From: Candidatus Cohnella colombiensis
GTDB taxonomy: Bacteria > Bacillota > Bacilli > Paenibacillales > Paenibacillaceae
DNA length: 64,000 nt
Assembly: GCA_029203125.1 (NCBI GenBank)
Contig: CP119317.1
Location: 2,356,001-2,420,000 of the forward strand
Direction of reading: 5' to 3'
The position numbers were made by a program, and so were the translations under genes. This document shows, in pieces, positions 8,181-17,458 of the stretch (position 1 is the first letter of the stretch; each line of letters starts with the position of its first letter). The notes under the pieces were generated by a model, which was given only the letters and a program-made list of their open reading frames with translations, did not search any database and was not told the DNA's origin.

Positions 8181-9035
8181 CTATTGTGAAAATGAGGTTT
8201 CGAAAGATTCCAATACTGCTTGGACCATGACTTCAACAGGTGCACGCTGACCAGTCCAATATTCAAAAGCATACGCACCTTGATAGATGAACATACCTAG
8301 TCCACCATGGACAACGAGGCCCCGCTCATCTGATTGCTGAAGAAACTTCGTCTTGAGCGGATTGTAGATCAAATCGCTAGCAACAGCACCTGGTTTAAGC
8401 CAAGATACGTCAAGTGGCACAGCATCAACGTTGGGGGCCATCCCGATTGACGTCGTGTTGATAACCACATCAGCATCTTGGCACGCCGTTTGTAGCTGCG
8501 ACCATGCAATTGGCGTGAGGTTAGCTTCAGCAGACAAGGTTGCTACAAGCTCTCTGGCTTTCTCTTCTGTCCGATTTGCAACAATAATTTCTGCCGGATG
8601 TTCCTGTGCTAGCGCCCACACAATTCCTCTTGCCGCTCCGCCTGCACCAAGTACGACGATCTTTGAGTCAGCAAGATTGGAAGCTGCTTCTTCCTTCAAA
8701 GATCTTACGTAGCCTATTCCATCCGTATTATATCCAATCAGTCGCCCTTGTTCATTGACAATCGTATTGACTGCACCTGCTGCAAGTGCTCCAGGATGGA
8801 TCTCATCCAAGTGAGCCATGACATTCACCTTGTGAGGAAGCGTCACATTGAGACCACGAAAGCCTAGCGCCCGAATGCCTTTGATAGCCTCTCCCAGTTT
8901 CTCAGGAACAACGTGAAACGCACCATAGCTTCCATTGATCCCAAGAGCTTCGAACGCACGATTCATCATCACAGGTGATTTCGAATGACGAATCGGATCA
9001 CCAATGACGCCAAATAACACGGTGTAGCTATCCAT
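8181..9035 (-). CDS. aroE: Shikimate dehydrogenase (NADP+)
   Basis: A 284-residue enzyme that reduces 3-dehydroshikimate to shikimate in aromatic amino acid synthesis. The substrate pocket residues are in GDPIRHSKSPVMMNRAF (11-28), catalytic lysine in VTLPHK, and NTDG further on. The NADP-binding loop is GAGGAARG (about 128-135) with the arginine-containing NRTEEKA. GGAGGAG precedes the ATG. It is embedded in the yqe operon, its usual Bacillales location. Confidence 0.97.
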   Translation of the reverse strand: MDSYTVLFGVIGDPIRHSKSPVMMNRAFEALGINGSYGAFHVVPEKLGEAIKGIRALGFRGLNVTLPHKVNVMAHLDEIHPGALAAGAVNTIVNEQGRLIGYNTDGIGYVRSLKEEAASNLADSKIVVLGAGGAARGIVWALAQEHPAEIIVANRTEEKARELVATLSAEANLTPIAWSQLQTACQDADVVINTTSIGMAPNVDAVPLDVSWLKPGAVASDLIYNPLKTKFLQQSDERGLVVHGGLGMFIYQGAYAFEYWTGQRAPVEVMVQAVLESFETSFSQ

Positions 9036-9057
9036 GAACGATTAACTCCTCCGTTAA

Positions 9058-10179
9058 TTAAAGCATACTATCGCGAAGCATTACCTTCACACCACGTGGG
9101 GCATATACGTCCACAGTAGCGCCACTCGTTCCGTTCGCTTGAATCCATCCTAGTCCCGAAATAAAGATGTCCTGCGAAGAGCCTGAATCTATCCGAAGCC
9201 GATGTCTTGTCCAGGCTGGCAATGTCTCAAGATCCGCTAAATCTGGTGGACTGAGCATGACTCCACGATGCTCCGCATACAATTCATCCGCTCGCTCTAA
9301 CTTCGTACGATGGATCTTTAATTCCGAAGCTACATATGCAGTAAAGGATTGCCGTTCGCCCTCTATAAAGTCAAACCGGACTAAGCTTCCAAAAAACAAA
9401 GTTTGCTGCGGGTTCAACTGATAGGTCATCGGCTTGAGTGGCTTGTCTGGCATCACTTTCGCCAAATCCTTGCGAACGACAAGCTCTGTCAGACGTGAAG
9501 GATAAACAATTCCCGGCGTATCAATGATGCTCTTCCCATCATCCATAGGAATATTAACTGCATCTAATGTTGTACCTGGATATCTCGAAACGGTTAATTC
9601 TCGCTTCAGATCACTGAAGTCGGAAATCAATCGGTTAATGAGCGTACTCTTCCCAACATTCGTCGCTCCGACCACATACACATCACGCTTACCGCGCAAC
9701 GTTAAGATCGCTTCAACTACGCGATCGAACCCTATGTTTCTCTGTGCGCTGCACAGAACAACATCTTCTACCTTTAGCCCATTTACTTTAGCCTGCTTTT
9801 GCACCCAGTTTTTCAAACGATTCCAATTCGTTACACGTGGTAGAAGATCCATCTTGTTCACGACGAGCAACACTGGATTGTTGCCGATGAACCGTTGAAG
9901 ACCTGAGATGATACTGCCTTCAAAATCAAACAAATCGACGATGTGCACGACCAAGCTGTCTGTTGAAGCAATACTCCCTAGCAGCTTTAGAAATTCGTCC
10001 TGATCGACAGTAACAGACGAAGCTTCATTATAATGCTTTATTCGAAAACAGCGCTGACAAATCGCTTCTTCTTTTTCCAAAGATGCCTCCGGAACATAGC
10101 CTGCAACTTCCTTGTTCTCACTTTGTAACGGAATGCCGCAGCCGACGCATCTAGGTGCTGTATTCTCTGAATGAGCCAT
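9058..10179 (-). CDS. yqeH: Ribosome biogenesis GTPase YqeH
   Basis: A 373-residue GTPase required for 30S subunit assembly. An N-terminal zinc finger has C11, C14, C41 and C44. The G motifs are circularly permuted: NKMDL (G4) and CSAQ (G5) come before GATNVGKSTLIN (G1) and IDTPG (G3), the hallmark of this family. The frame continues upstream into yqeG, but the ATG at 10179 is preceded by GGGAGGA at seven bases and gives the family's length. Only one base separates it from the yqeG stop. Confidence 0.97.
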   Translation of the reverse strand: MAHSENTAPRCVGCGIPLQSENKEVAGYVPEASLEKEEAICQRCFRIKHYNEASSVTVDQDEFLKLLGSIASTDSLVVHIVDLFDFEGSIISGLQRFIGNNPVLLVVNKMDLLPRVTNWNRLKNWVQKQAKVNGLKVEDVVLCSAQRNIGFDRVVEAILTLRGKRDVYVVGATNVGKSTLINRLISDFSDLKRELTVSRYPGTTLDAVNIPMDDGKSIIDTPGIVYPSRLTELVVRKDLAKVMPDKPLKPMTYQLNPQQTLFFGSLVRFDFIEGERQSFTAYVASELKIHRTKLERADELYAEHRGVMLSPPDLADLETLPAWTRHRLRIDSGSSQDIFISGLGWIQANGTSGATVDVYAPRGVKVMLRDSML

Positions 10180-10180
10180 G

Positions 10181-10714
10181 CTAGCGTCCTCCCTTATCTT
10201 TTGGCCATAAGCCTTGTTTGCGTAGACGAGATAAAGCAACTTTCTCAATGACACGATTAATTCGCGTTCTCCAGCCTTCCTCGCTTCGAGCGATCGGCGT
10301 AACAAGAATCGCCTTTAAACCCGCGCGGTGCCCACCTAATACATCTGTCATCAGTTGATCACCAACGACAACGACTTGCTGTGGCGCTAGCCCAAGTTGC
10401 TGTAACGCTTGGCGAAAAGCAGCTCCTGCTGGCTTCCGAGCGGCTGGAATGTACGGAAGTCCGAGCGGCTCAGCGAACTTCGCAACTCGCCTACTATTAT
10501 TGTTCGATAAAATAACGACCTTAAAGCCACGATCATGAACACGATCCAGCCATTGTATAAGCTCTGGTGTTGCAAGTGGTGTTCGTGCACTCACGAGTGT
10601 ATTGTCCAAATCTGTAATGATTCCCCGGACTCCCTGGGCACTCCATTCATCCAAATCAATATCGTACACCGTGTTCACGATCTGATCTGGAAGCAAACGC
10701 TTAAACATTTTCAC
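10181..10714 (-). CDS. yqeG: HAD phosphatase YqeG (class IIIA)
   Basis: A 177-residue HAD-superfamily phosphatase, the first gene of the operon. The catalytic pair is D35 and D37 in ITDLDNTLV. Motif II is SNN and motif IV is VVGDQLMTDV. GTG at 10714 is five bases after AGGGG; an ATG two codons later is the alternative. The physiological substrate is not established; the neighbours suggest a link to ribosome assembly or nucleotide metabolism. Confidence 0.92.
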   Translation of the reverse strand: MKMFKRLLPDQIVNTVYDIDLDEWSAQGVRGIITDLDNTLVSARTPLATPELIQWLDRVHDRGFKVVILSNNNSRRVAKFAEPLGLPYIPAARKPAGAAFRQALQQLGLAPQQVVVVGDQLMTDVLGGHRAGLKAILVTPIARSEEGWRTRINRVIEKVALSRLRKQGLWPKDKGGR

Positions 10715-10757
10715 AAAAACCCCTGTCTATAAACCGATATACTTCCTCAAAATATAC

Positions 10758-10771
10758 CACACCCCGGTGTG
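10758..10771. promoter_or_regulatory. Perfect inverted repeat before the yqeG operon
   Basis: CACACC-CC-GGTGTG, a 6-bp inverted repeat with a 2-base centre, about 45 bases upstream of yqeG. On the minus strand it lies between a TTTACT box and TATATT, so it may be an operator in a promoter spacer. No known regulator is matched. Confidence 0.3.
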
Positions 10772-10820
10772 ACAAGTAAAACAGCTTTATAGCGAGTACA
10801 GACGATCCTAAGTTAGAAAA

Positions 10821-10857
10821 TGAGTAATGACGCCACCCTAGATGACGTCACTACCCA
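10821..10857 (-). terminator. Weak hairpin after the transglutaminase gene
   Basis: TAATGACG and CGTCACTA flank an 11-base loop (CCACCCTAGAT). There is only a short T-rich tail on the minus strand, so it may slow rather than stop transcription into the yqe operon. Confidence 0.45.
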
Positions 10858-10879
10858 GTATTCCATACGACTAGTTGAT

Positions 10880-13099
10880 CTACAGTGCTTTACGAATATT
10901 GTTCGCAGCCTTATGGAAATCATGAAGGCGCTGGTCACTTCCGCTTTCTTGACCATAACGTGCATGCTCGAAATTCGTGAGTGCTCCATCGAAATCTGAT
11001 TTCAACGAGCTGAATCGACCACTCCACCTTGTAAACGATTCACGCATCGTCTCGTTCTGGTCACGCTTCAACCCTCTACGATTCATGAAAACAATTAGCT
11101 TTTCCATCTCGCGAACGACACGTTGATCCGCTGAATTCCCTCGCGAACGTACACGATTCCATATCCGATCAAAGCCACCACGTTTCCGGAAAATTATGTA
11201 GCCAATAGAAGCGATGACCATCACTCCACCTAAAATGCCAGATACAATTATCCACAATTTATTGTTGTTAACAGCATCCGTTGGATCTACATCCGTACTT
11301 AGCTCGATGTCTTGATCAGGCAAAGTCGTACTAGCTGTAACTCGTGGCTGTGGCACCGAGAAACCGGATGTCGGTTCAAAGGGAATCCAACCATAACCTT
11401 CAAAGTAGATTTCCGCCCATGAATGTGCATCTGCATTACGTACCGTATACGTTCCCGCACCAGTTACATCCAATGCTGATCTACCGTTAAAACCACCAAA
11501 TCGTTGACGCTCTAATTCAACTGGATCATATCCTGTCGCGTATCCTTTAACCCAACGTGCAGGTAATCCGACAGTACGAGCCATTATCACGAAAGCAGAA
11601 GAATAGTAATCACAATAGCCCTCTTGTATTTCGAATAAGAATGCATCCACGAAATCGTCGCTGACTTGCTTAGATAAGTCAGGCTCGTTCGTATACAAAT
11701 AATTTTTTTGCAAAAATTGTTCCAGCAGCTTCCCACGATCATAATCATTTGTTGCGCTAGTCGTTTGCTCGTTTGCAAGCTCACGTACGCGCTCCGGTAA
11801 GCTGTTCGGAAGCTGGAGATAAGGTGTCAAATCGATCTCGCTCGAAGATTCCAAATGTGGTTGTTTACGCAACGCATCCTCATCCAGCACAACTACCTCA
11901 GAGATAACTGTATAGCTTTCCACTCTCGTCGGCTTCGACCATCGCAGTTCCCATTCAATAGGATTCCACAGTGGCTTGGCTTGATTATCACTTTGAACTG
12001 CGGATATTTCCGTCGCTGGACCAGCGGCGAATAGAACGGAGATTTTATCCTTTCGAAGCACGTTCACCGTCTGAACAACTTCCTTCGTCTCTACACCTTC
12101 GGCTCTTGCCGGTAGCAACGGTAAAGAGGTATTTTCCTTAGTGTTTAAAAGTGTGCCTAGCCCCTTATTATCATTCCAACCCTTTCCTGAGTAGACAGCC
12201 TTAGACTCTCCGCGCCAATAACTGCGCTGAGATGTCGTAATTGTCATGACAGGTGAATAATCGAATTGGAAGCCGCCACCTAGACTTGTGTCGTCTCTGC
12301 TATACCCAGATAAAGATGAACCTGATCGTTTCGGATTTACAGGATTCGTTTCTCCACCATCACCGTTGAACTTAACCCGTTCAATCCCTTGAGCCTCAGT
12401 CCACAGCGTATATGGATCTTCTAATATAACAGGAGCACGAGGCATAATGACTCCCAAAAACAAGATGAGTCCTATAATGAATACAGCAGGTATTGCAAGA
12501 TCGAGTGGCCTCTCTGCAAGTGCTTCCCAACTATCGGGATGCCTGGCTTGCAATTGACGCAGATGGATAATGACGAGCCAGGTTAAGCCTGTAACGACGA
12601 TCCAAGCGATGTTCTTCCACAATTCCAAAGGGAAAAAGGAATCCATTACCGCCATCATCAATATCGAACTTACAATAATAAAGATTGCTCCAGCTCGGCT
12701 TTTCCCGACCCAAGACAGCAGATGAACAGCGCAAAGCGTTGCAACGGTAATTTCGAAAAATGGATGTAACTGCTCCGCATTAACCTGGACAAAATCAACG
12801 ATCGCATCCCATTTTTTCCAGCTGCTTGGCCAACCATACCATTCGAATGGAGCATTTCTAAAAATAAACAACAGTGCAGCTACAAATCCGACTAAAAAGC
12901 GTCGAATAGAACCCCGTGTGAACGAAAGCTCCACAACTGCGACGACAATCATTGTGCCGTAAATGATAGAATACGTCTCGTCCCACCAGTCATCAGAGAA
13001 TACTTGAATAACTTGCATTCCGATAATAATAACGAAGAGGCGATGAATTCGCTCGAGAATGAGTCGATGCCAAAATCGGGCACCTAGAATGTGCTTCAA
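10880..13099 (-). CDS. Membrane transglutaminase-like protease (TgpA family)
   Basis: A 739-residue membrane protein. About six membrane helices fill residues 10-225, then a long extracytoplasmic part, a transglutaminase core, one more membrane helix (about 610-632) and a cytoplasmic tail. The cysteine of EGYCDYYSSAFVIMARTVG (about 495) and histidine of DAHSWAEIYFEGYGWIPFEPT (about 557) with the following acidic residue form the triad. It starts with TTG overlapping the DUF58 stop codon, so it is translationally coupled. TgpA-type proteins travel with MoxR and DUF58 partners, as here; their cell-surface substrate is generally unknown. Confidence 0.9.
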   Translation of the reverse strand: MKHILGARFWHRLILERIHRLFVIIIGMQVIQVFSDDWWDETYSIIYGTMIVVAVVELSFTRGSIRRFLVGFVAALLFIFRNAPFEWYGWPSSWKKWDAIVDFVQVNAEQLHPFFEITVATLCAVHLLSWVGKSRAGAIFIIVSSILMMAVMDSFFPLELWKNIAWIVVTGLTWLVIIHLRQLQARHPDSWEALAERPLDLAIPAVFIIGLILFLGVIMPRAPVILEDPYTLWTEAQGIERVKFNGDGGETNPVNPKRSGSSLSGYSRDDTSLGGGFQFDYSPVMTITTSQRSYWRGESKAVYSGKGWNDNKGLGTLLNTKENTSLPLLPARAEGVETKEVVQTVNVLRKDKISVLFAAGPATEISAVQSDNQAKPLWNPIEWELRWSKPTRVESYTVISEVVVLDEDALRKQPHLESSSEIDLTPYLQLPNSLPERVRELANEQTTSATNDYDRGKLLEQFLQKNYLYTNEPDLSKQVSDDFVDAFLFEIQEGYCDYYSSAFVIMARTVGLPARWVKGYATGYDPVELERQRFGGFNGRSALDVTGAGTYTVRNADAHSWAEIYFEGYGWIPFEPTSGFSVPQPRVTASTTLPDQDIELSTDVDPTDAVNNNKLWIIVSGILGGVMVIASIGYIIFRKRGGFDRIWNRVRSRGNSADQRVVREMEKLIVFMNRRGLKRDQNETMRESFTRWSGRFSSLKSDFDGALTNFEHARYGQESGSDQRLHDFHKAANNIRKAL

Positions 13100-14334
13100 G
13101 ACACCGCCACCCCCAATACGCGTGGCAGATTTTCAAGCTGCGACACGGTGCAGAAATCCCATTGCTTCGATTCACAAAGCCGTTGCCACTTCCGTAGTTG
13201 CACAGTTTGATCCTCTGAAGAGTGCATCTGCCCAATATGAATGACGCTCGGGACCATACGATGGCTCTCTAATGCGTTGATTGCAGCGACAATATCCTCA
13301 TCAATTGATGCGCCAATCATTACGATCTGGATTCCGGGTTCAAAACGCTCTGCCACTTCACATAGCAATTGACCCATCGACAATGTTCCGTCTGCCTCTA
13401 CATCGATAAGATGCTGAAGTACATGCTCACGATGCACAATCGTCCGATCTTCACCGAACCACATCGCATTTTGCCCAGCAGAAACAAAACCAATTGGCAT
13501 ATCTTTGATCGTTATTAATTGAAGCAAGGAAGCTGCAACAGAAACAGCAAGCTCGAATTGCTCCAAGGATTTATAAGCCTCACGATTACGATCTAGTACA
13601 AAAACAACACGAGGTAGCGCTTCACGCTCGAATTCCTTCGATTTCCACTGGCCTGTCTTTGCAGTCGCATTCCAATGAACGCGCGACAGACGATCGCCAT
13701 GTATATACTCTCTTACACCATCAATCTGCGTCGTTTCTCTAGCCCAAAGAGAGGATAATGTATGCTGAAATACGCCTCGTTGCGAGCGGCGAAACATATT
13801 CCAATCTTTCAATTCAATCGTACGTGGCAGTACCTGTATGTTCATCGGGTCAGTGAAGCTGCCCCGATGCTCAAACAATCCGAAGATGTCTCGGGTTGAG
13901 CAATCCGTTGCATGAAACTGATATCTACCTCTACGTAGTGGAGCCGTCTCATAGGAAATTTCTCCACGTCTACGGTAATCTGGAATAAAAGATAGTTCAT
14001 ACACTTGACTATCAGTGCCTGTCGTGCGGACCAACTTTTCTTTAACGATAATATATGGCAGAGGCCACACACCAGGAATATACATTTTGATTTTAACTTT
14101 AAGACGCATTCCTGCTATTAGAATCGCTCTTGAAGAATCACCCACATCGAGGAATCGTGTACCTTGAGCACCCGTAACGCCACTCCATCTCCCGAGCACC
14201 AAATAAATAATGAGTGCATTTAAAATCACGAAAAGCATTAATGACGTTTTGCCACCTTGGAAGAGGAGGAAGAATGCGGCAACAAAGTACAAGAGTATAC
14301 TTAACCATCCTGCACGTAACAATTGCCGGATCAT
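13096..14334 (-). CDS. DUF58 (von Willebrand A-like) protein
   Basis: A 412-residue protein with two membrane helices at the N-terminus (about 10-50) and a cytoplasmic DUF58 domain. The domain signature is GDRLSRVHWNATAKTGQW (about 214-231), with an acidic VFVLDRNREAY strand after it, resembling a vWA fold. It is the second gene of the moxR-DUF58-tgpA operon; one base separates its start from the moxR stop. The MoxR ATPase is thought to remodel or load this kind of protein. Confidence 0.9.
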   Translation of the reverse strand: MIRQLLRAGWLSILLYFVAAFFLLFQGGKTSLMLFVILNALIIYLVLGRWSGVTGAQGTRFLDVGDSSRAILIAGMRLKVKIKMYIPGVWPLPYIIVKEKLVRTTGTDSQVYELSFIPDYRRRGEISYETAPLRRGRYQFHATDCSTRDIFGLFEHRGSFTDPMNIQVLPRTIELKDWNMFRRSQRGVFQHTLSSLWARETTQIDGVREYIHGDRLSRVHWNATAKTGQWKSKEFEREALPRVVFVLDRNREAYKSLEQFELAVSVAASLLQLITIKDMPIGFVSAGQNAMWFGEDRTIVHREHVLQHLIDVEADGTLSMGQLLCEVAERFEPGIQIVMIGASIDEDIVAAINALESHRMVPSVIHIGQMHSSEDQTVQLRKWQRLCESKQWDFCTVSQLENLPRVLGVAVS

Positions 14335-14335
14335 C

Positions 14336-15289
14336 TTAACGCTCCACGCCTACAGGCACTGGAATCTGCCTTAGTAGGTCTTGCACAAGATTAAGCGTTG
14401 TAATCCCTTGCATTCGTGTCTCCGAACGTAAATGAATGCGGTGTCCGAGTACAAGCGGTGCCATCGCTTTCACATCATCTGGTAGCACAAAAGTACGATG
14501 TTCAATGAAAGCATAAGCTTTCGATGCTGCAGTTAATGCAACAGCTGCACGTGGACTTGCACCAAGAAGCACGCCTGCATGGTTACGCGATCCACGAATA
14601 ATAGCGAGCAGGTAATCAGCAACACTATGATCGATATGAATAGATTCGACAAGCTTCTGCATCTGAGCAACATCTTCCACGGATGCAACCGCTGTCAACG
14701 ATTCAGCTGCACGACTTACACCAGACTCCAAGATGAGACGTCTTTCCGATGCCTCGTCAGGATAACCTAACTTAATTTTCATCAAAAAACGATCTAATTG
14801 CGCTTCTGGTAGTCGATATGTTCCTTCGAAATCTATCGGGTTCTGAGTAGCGAACAGTACGAACGGATGTGGCAGCATATGGGTTTGACCATCTACCGAG
14901 ACACGACGTTCCTCCATTGCTTCGAGCAATGCAGATTGCGTCTTAGTCGTCGCTCTATTAATCTCATCTGTTAATAATATATTTGCCATAACTGGTCCTG
15001 GACGGAATACAAATTCCTCAAGCTTTGGATGATAGATAGAAACACCAGTTATATCTGTTGGTAGTAAATCGGGATTACATTGAATCCGATGGAATACTCC
15101 ACCGATCGATAATGCGAGAGCCTTTACTAGCTGCGTCTTGCCTGTGCCAGGCACATCTTCGATTAGAACATGCCCTCCTGCAAGCATCGCAGTAAGCATC
15201 CATGCGATTTCTTGTTTTTTACCATAGATACATGATTCCATATTTATTCTAATCTTATCTAACAGTTGCATTGCACCTTGTTGATCCAT
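14336..15289 (-). CDS. MoxR family AAA+ ATPase
   Basis: A 317-residue AAA+ chaperone ATPase. Walker A is DVPGTGKTQLVKA (45-57), Walker B is LLTDEINRA (about 105-113), and the sensor 1 segment is FATQNPI. AGGAGG stands eight bases before the ATG. It is the first gene of the three-gene operon. The function is inferred from the family: assembly or activation of the DUF58/transglutaminase partners. Confidence 0.95.
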   Translation of the reverse strand: MDQQGAMQLLDKIRINMESCIYGKKQEIAWMLTAMLAGGHVLIEDVPGTGKTQLVKALALSIGGVFHRIQCNPDLLPTDITGVSIYHPKLEEFVFRPGPVMANILLTDEINRATTKTQSALLEAMEERRVSVDGQTHMLPHPFVLFATQNPIDFEGTYRLPEAQLDRFLMKIKLGYPDEASERRLILESGVSRAAESLTAVASVEDVAQMQKLVESIHIDHSVADYLLAIIRGSRNHAGVLLGASPRAAVALTAASKAYAFIEHRTFVLPDDVKAMAPLVLGHRIHLRSETRMQGITTLNLVQDLLRQIPVPVGVER

Positions 15290-15395
15290 TGCCGCAGCCT
15301 CCTATGGAACCATCTTGTTTATAATGATGTTACGTTCCTATTATACCGGAATCTGGATAGTGCCGTAAATTTAGATTTCCACAAAAAAGAATAGA

Positions 15396-15424
15396 AAAAT
15401 AGCCAAATCTCTCATGATTTGGCT
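15396..15424 (-). terminator. Terminator of the spoVA operon
   Basis: On the minus strand AGCCAAATC-ATGAGA-GATTTGGCT is followed by ATTTTTC. The 9-bp stem lies 34 bases after the spoVAEb stop codon. Confidence 0.8.
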
Positions 15425-15457
15425 TTATAAATACGCCCTATGCTACATATTTACATA

Positions 15458-15811
15458 TCAGCCTTTGGGTTTAACTACGAGCGCTGCAAGGAATGAAAAT
15501 ACGATCGCAGCGGACACTCCCGCACTTGTGACCGTGAATATCCCTGTTATAACGCCAATCCACCCGTCTTTTTGCAGCTCCGATAAAGCTCCATGTACCA
15601 ATGCATTACCGAAGCTAGTAATCGGTACTGTCGCTCCCGCTCCTGCGAAGTCAATGAGCGGATCATACAGCCCAAATGCATCGAGCGCCGCTCCAACAAC
15701 AACTAGTGTAGCCATCGTATGTGCAGGGGTCAACTTTGCAACATCAAACAAAAGCTGGCCGACGATACAAATTGCTCCACCAATGAGAAATGCCCACACG
15801 TAGGGCATCAT
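15458..15811 (-). CDS. spoVAE: Stage V sporulation protein AEb
   Basis: A 117-residue polytopic membrane protein, the SpoVAEb subunit of the channel that moves dipicolinic acid in spore formation and germination. It has the family sequence GGAICIVGQLLFDVAKLTPAH and GAGATVPITSFGNALVHGA, with about four membrane helices. Two adjacent ATGs follow AGGAGG. It is the last gene of the C-D-Eb operon. The homologous GAGSAVPVTGFANSM segment in SpoVAC shows that the two subunits are related. Confidence 0.95.
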   Translation of the reverse strand: MMPYVWAFLIGGAICIVGQLLFDVAKLTPAHTMATLVVVGAALDAFGLYDPLIDFAGAGATVPITSFGNALVHGALSELQKDGWIGVITGIFTVTSAGVSAAIVFSFLAALVVKPKG

Positions 15812-15831
15812 AGGCTGGCCTCCTTATTAGA

Positions 15832-16857
15832 TCATGATTGTTGTGCTTGTTGTGCTTCAATCGCGACTGCATGTGCAATACACGGAATCGTCTCTCCCTG
15901 TTGGTAAGACAATGGACTCAGAAGCGCTCCTGTCGCTACGACAAGAATTCGTTTCAACTCGCCACTTTCAATTCGCTTAAGTAAGTGACCGTAAGTAACG
16001 ACCGCTGAGCATGCACAGCCACTGCCACCCGCCTGAACCTTCTGGTTGTTAAGGTCATAGATCATCAAACCGCAATCAACAAATTTCGTCTGTTGCATTT
16101 CCACCCCGCTACGCTTCAGCAAGTCTGTAGCAATCGGATGCCCTACACTCGCTAAATCACCTGTAACAATCAAATCGTAATACCCAGGCGATCTCCCTGT
16201 GTCCTGTAAATGGCCTTGAATGGTGTCTACAGCAGCTGGCGCCATAGCTGCACCCATATTGAATGGATCCTTAATTCCTAGATCCATAATCTTGCCGATT
16301 GTAGTCGCAGTAATTACCGGTCCTTTACCTTTCGCGGTAATGATTGCAGCTCCCGCTCCTGTTACCGTATATTGCGCAGTTGGTGGCTTCTGCGAACCAT
16401 ATTCCGTTGGGTAGCGGAATTGCTTCTCCGCTGTGCAGTTATGGCTACATGTAGCCGCCATCACATATTTACCTGCTTTTGCTGCTACGAGTTGTGACGC
16501 CATCGCTAAAGATAGCATTGATGTAGAGCAAGCCCCGAATACACCAATGTAAGGTGCGCCTAATTGTCTTGCAGCAAACGTATTACTAATGATCTGATTC
16601 ATCAGATCACCACCAACAAAGAAGCTTAAGTCATCCACATTAAGGTTTGCGTGCTTAATCGCAAGATCGGATGCCTGTTCCAACAGCGCACGCTCTGACT
16701 TTTCCCATGACGGTTGACCGATTTCCAAATCTTGGTGCACAACATCGAAATCACTCGACAATGGACCCTTGCCCTCATCTGGCCCGACAACTGTTCCAGT
16801 TGCGATAATGACAGGAGGTTCATCGTATACCCATGTCCGATCACCCCGTAACATCAT
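15832..16857 (-). CDS. spoVAD: Stage V sporulation protein AD
   Basis: A 341-residue thiolase-fold protein that binds dipicolinic acid at the spore inner membrane. It has the family segments FGACSTSMLSLAMAS, AATCSHNCTAEKQFRYPTEYG and GGSGCACSAVVTYGH. The frame is open upstream through 16926. The start at 16857 is preferred because homologues begin at LRGDRTWVYDEPP and GGAG lies six bases before. It overlaps the end of spoVAC by about 17 bases. Confidence 0.96.
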   Translation of the reverse strand: MMLRGDRTWVYDEPPVIIATGTVVGPDEGKGPLSSDFDVVHQDLEIGQPSWEKSERALLEQASDLAIKHANLNVDDLSFFVGGDLMNQIISNTFAARQLGAPYIGVFGACSTSMLSLAMASQLVAAKAGKYVMAATCSHNCTAEKQFRYPTEYGSQKPPTAQYTVTGAGAAIITAKGKGPVITATTIGKIMDLGIKDPFNMGAAMAPAAVDTIQGHLQDTGRSPGYYDLIVTGDLASVGHPIATDLLKRSGVEMQQTKFVDCGLMIYDLNNQKVQAGGSGCACSAVVTYGHLLKRIESGELKRILVVATGALLSPLSYQQGETIPCIAHAVAIEAQQAQQS

Positions 16858-17359
16858 GCCATGCTCCAATCCCGAACACCCAGTAGATGATGCCGACAAT
16901 GAATGCTGCGACAACACCGAACACAATTACTGAGCCCGCTAGCTTGAACATATTTGCTCCTACACCAAGCACTAAACCTTCGCTGCGATGCTCAATGGCT
17001 GCAGAGCACATTGAGTTCGCGAAGCCTGTTACGGGTACAGCACTGCCTGCACCCGCCCATTGAGCAAGCTTGTCATACACTCCTAAACACGTCAAAATGA
17101 CTGAGAGTAATATCATGACAGCTACTGTTGGGTTTCCCGCTTGCTTTGCGGACATGTCGAATACCGCCATGAAAAACTGTTGAACTCCCTGGCCAATCGC
17201 GCATATTGCACCACCGACGACGAAAGCTTTTAGACAGTTCGTCCATATTGAACGAGAAGGCTCTCTCGCTTGAGCGAACGCTTTATACTCCTCTGCGGAC
17301 ATCGACAACGGTTTATACGATGCCTTGCTTCCCCCATTTCCAGCACTCTTCACTGCCAA
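16841..17359 (-). CDS. spoVAC: Stage V sporulation protein AC
   Basis: A 172-residue membrane subunit of the SpoVA channel (SpoVAC is reported to be mechanosensitive in B. subtilis). Four membrane helices follow a roughly 45-residue cytoplasmic lead. The family segments CLKAFVVGGAICAIGQG and WAGAGSAVPVTGFANSM are clear. The start is uncertain: TTG at 17359 lies about seven bases after AAGGGGG; GTG at 17353 and an upstream GTG at 17386 are alternatives. A competing short ORF with a stronger ribosome binding site overlaps the start (17313-17405). Confidence 0.93.
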   Translation of the reverse strand: MAVKSAGNGGSKASYKPLSMSAEEYKAFAQAREPSRSIWTNCLKAFVVGGAICAIGQGVQQFFMAVFDMSAKQAGNPTVAVMILLSVILTCLGVYDKLAQWAGAGSAVPVTGFANSMCSAAIEHRSEGLVLGVGANMFKLAGSVIVFGVVAAFIVGIIYWVFGIGAWHDVTG

Positions 17360-17405
17360 AAAAATGCCCCCTTCCAAAAAAATCACACCGCGCTGTCGCG
17401 TTCAT
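17313..17405 (-). CDS. Possible 30-codon leader ORF overlapping the spoVAC start
   Basis: ATG at 17405 stands six bases after AGGAGG, the best ribosome site of the spoVA transcript. It reads 30 codons in the +1 frame relative to spoVAC and stops at 17313, inside spoVAC. It crosses two T7 runs. It may be a leader peptide, a mis-set spoVAC start caused by a frameshift, or chance. Not recognised. Confidence 0.3.
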   Translation of the reverse strand: MNATARCDFFGRGHFFGSEECWKWGKQGIV

Positions 17406-17425
17406 TATTTCCCTCCTATGGGGGT

Positions 17426-17455
17426 TATCATTCGTGAAATTTGGTTTTTACATAC
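17426..17455 (-). promoter_or_regulatory. Sigma-G/F-type promoter of the spoVA operon
   Basis: Minus strand GTATG (17455-17451), 18 bases, AATGATA (17432-17426). This fits the forespore consensus GHATR-N17/18-CATNNTA with one mismatch. Forespore expression of spoVA by sigma-G is known in B. subtilis. Confidence 0.6.
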
Positions 17456-17458
17456 AAG

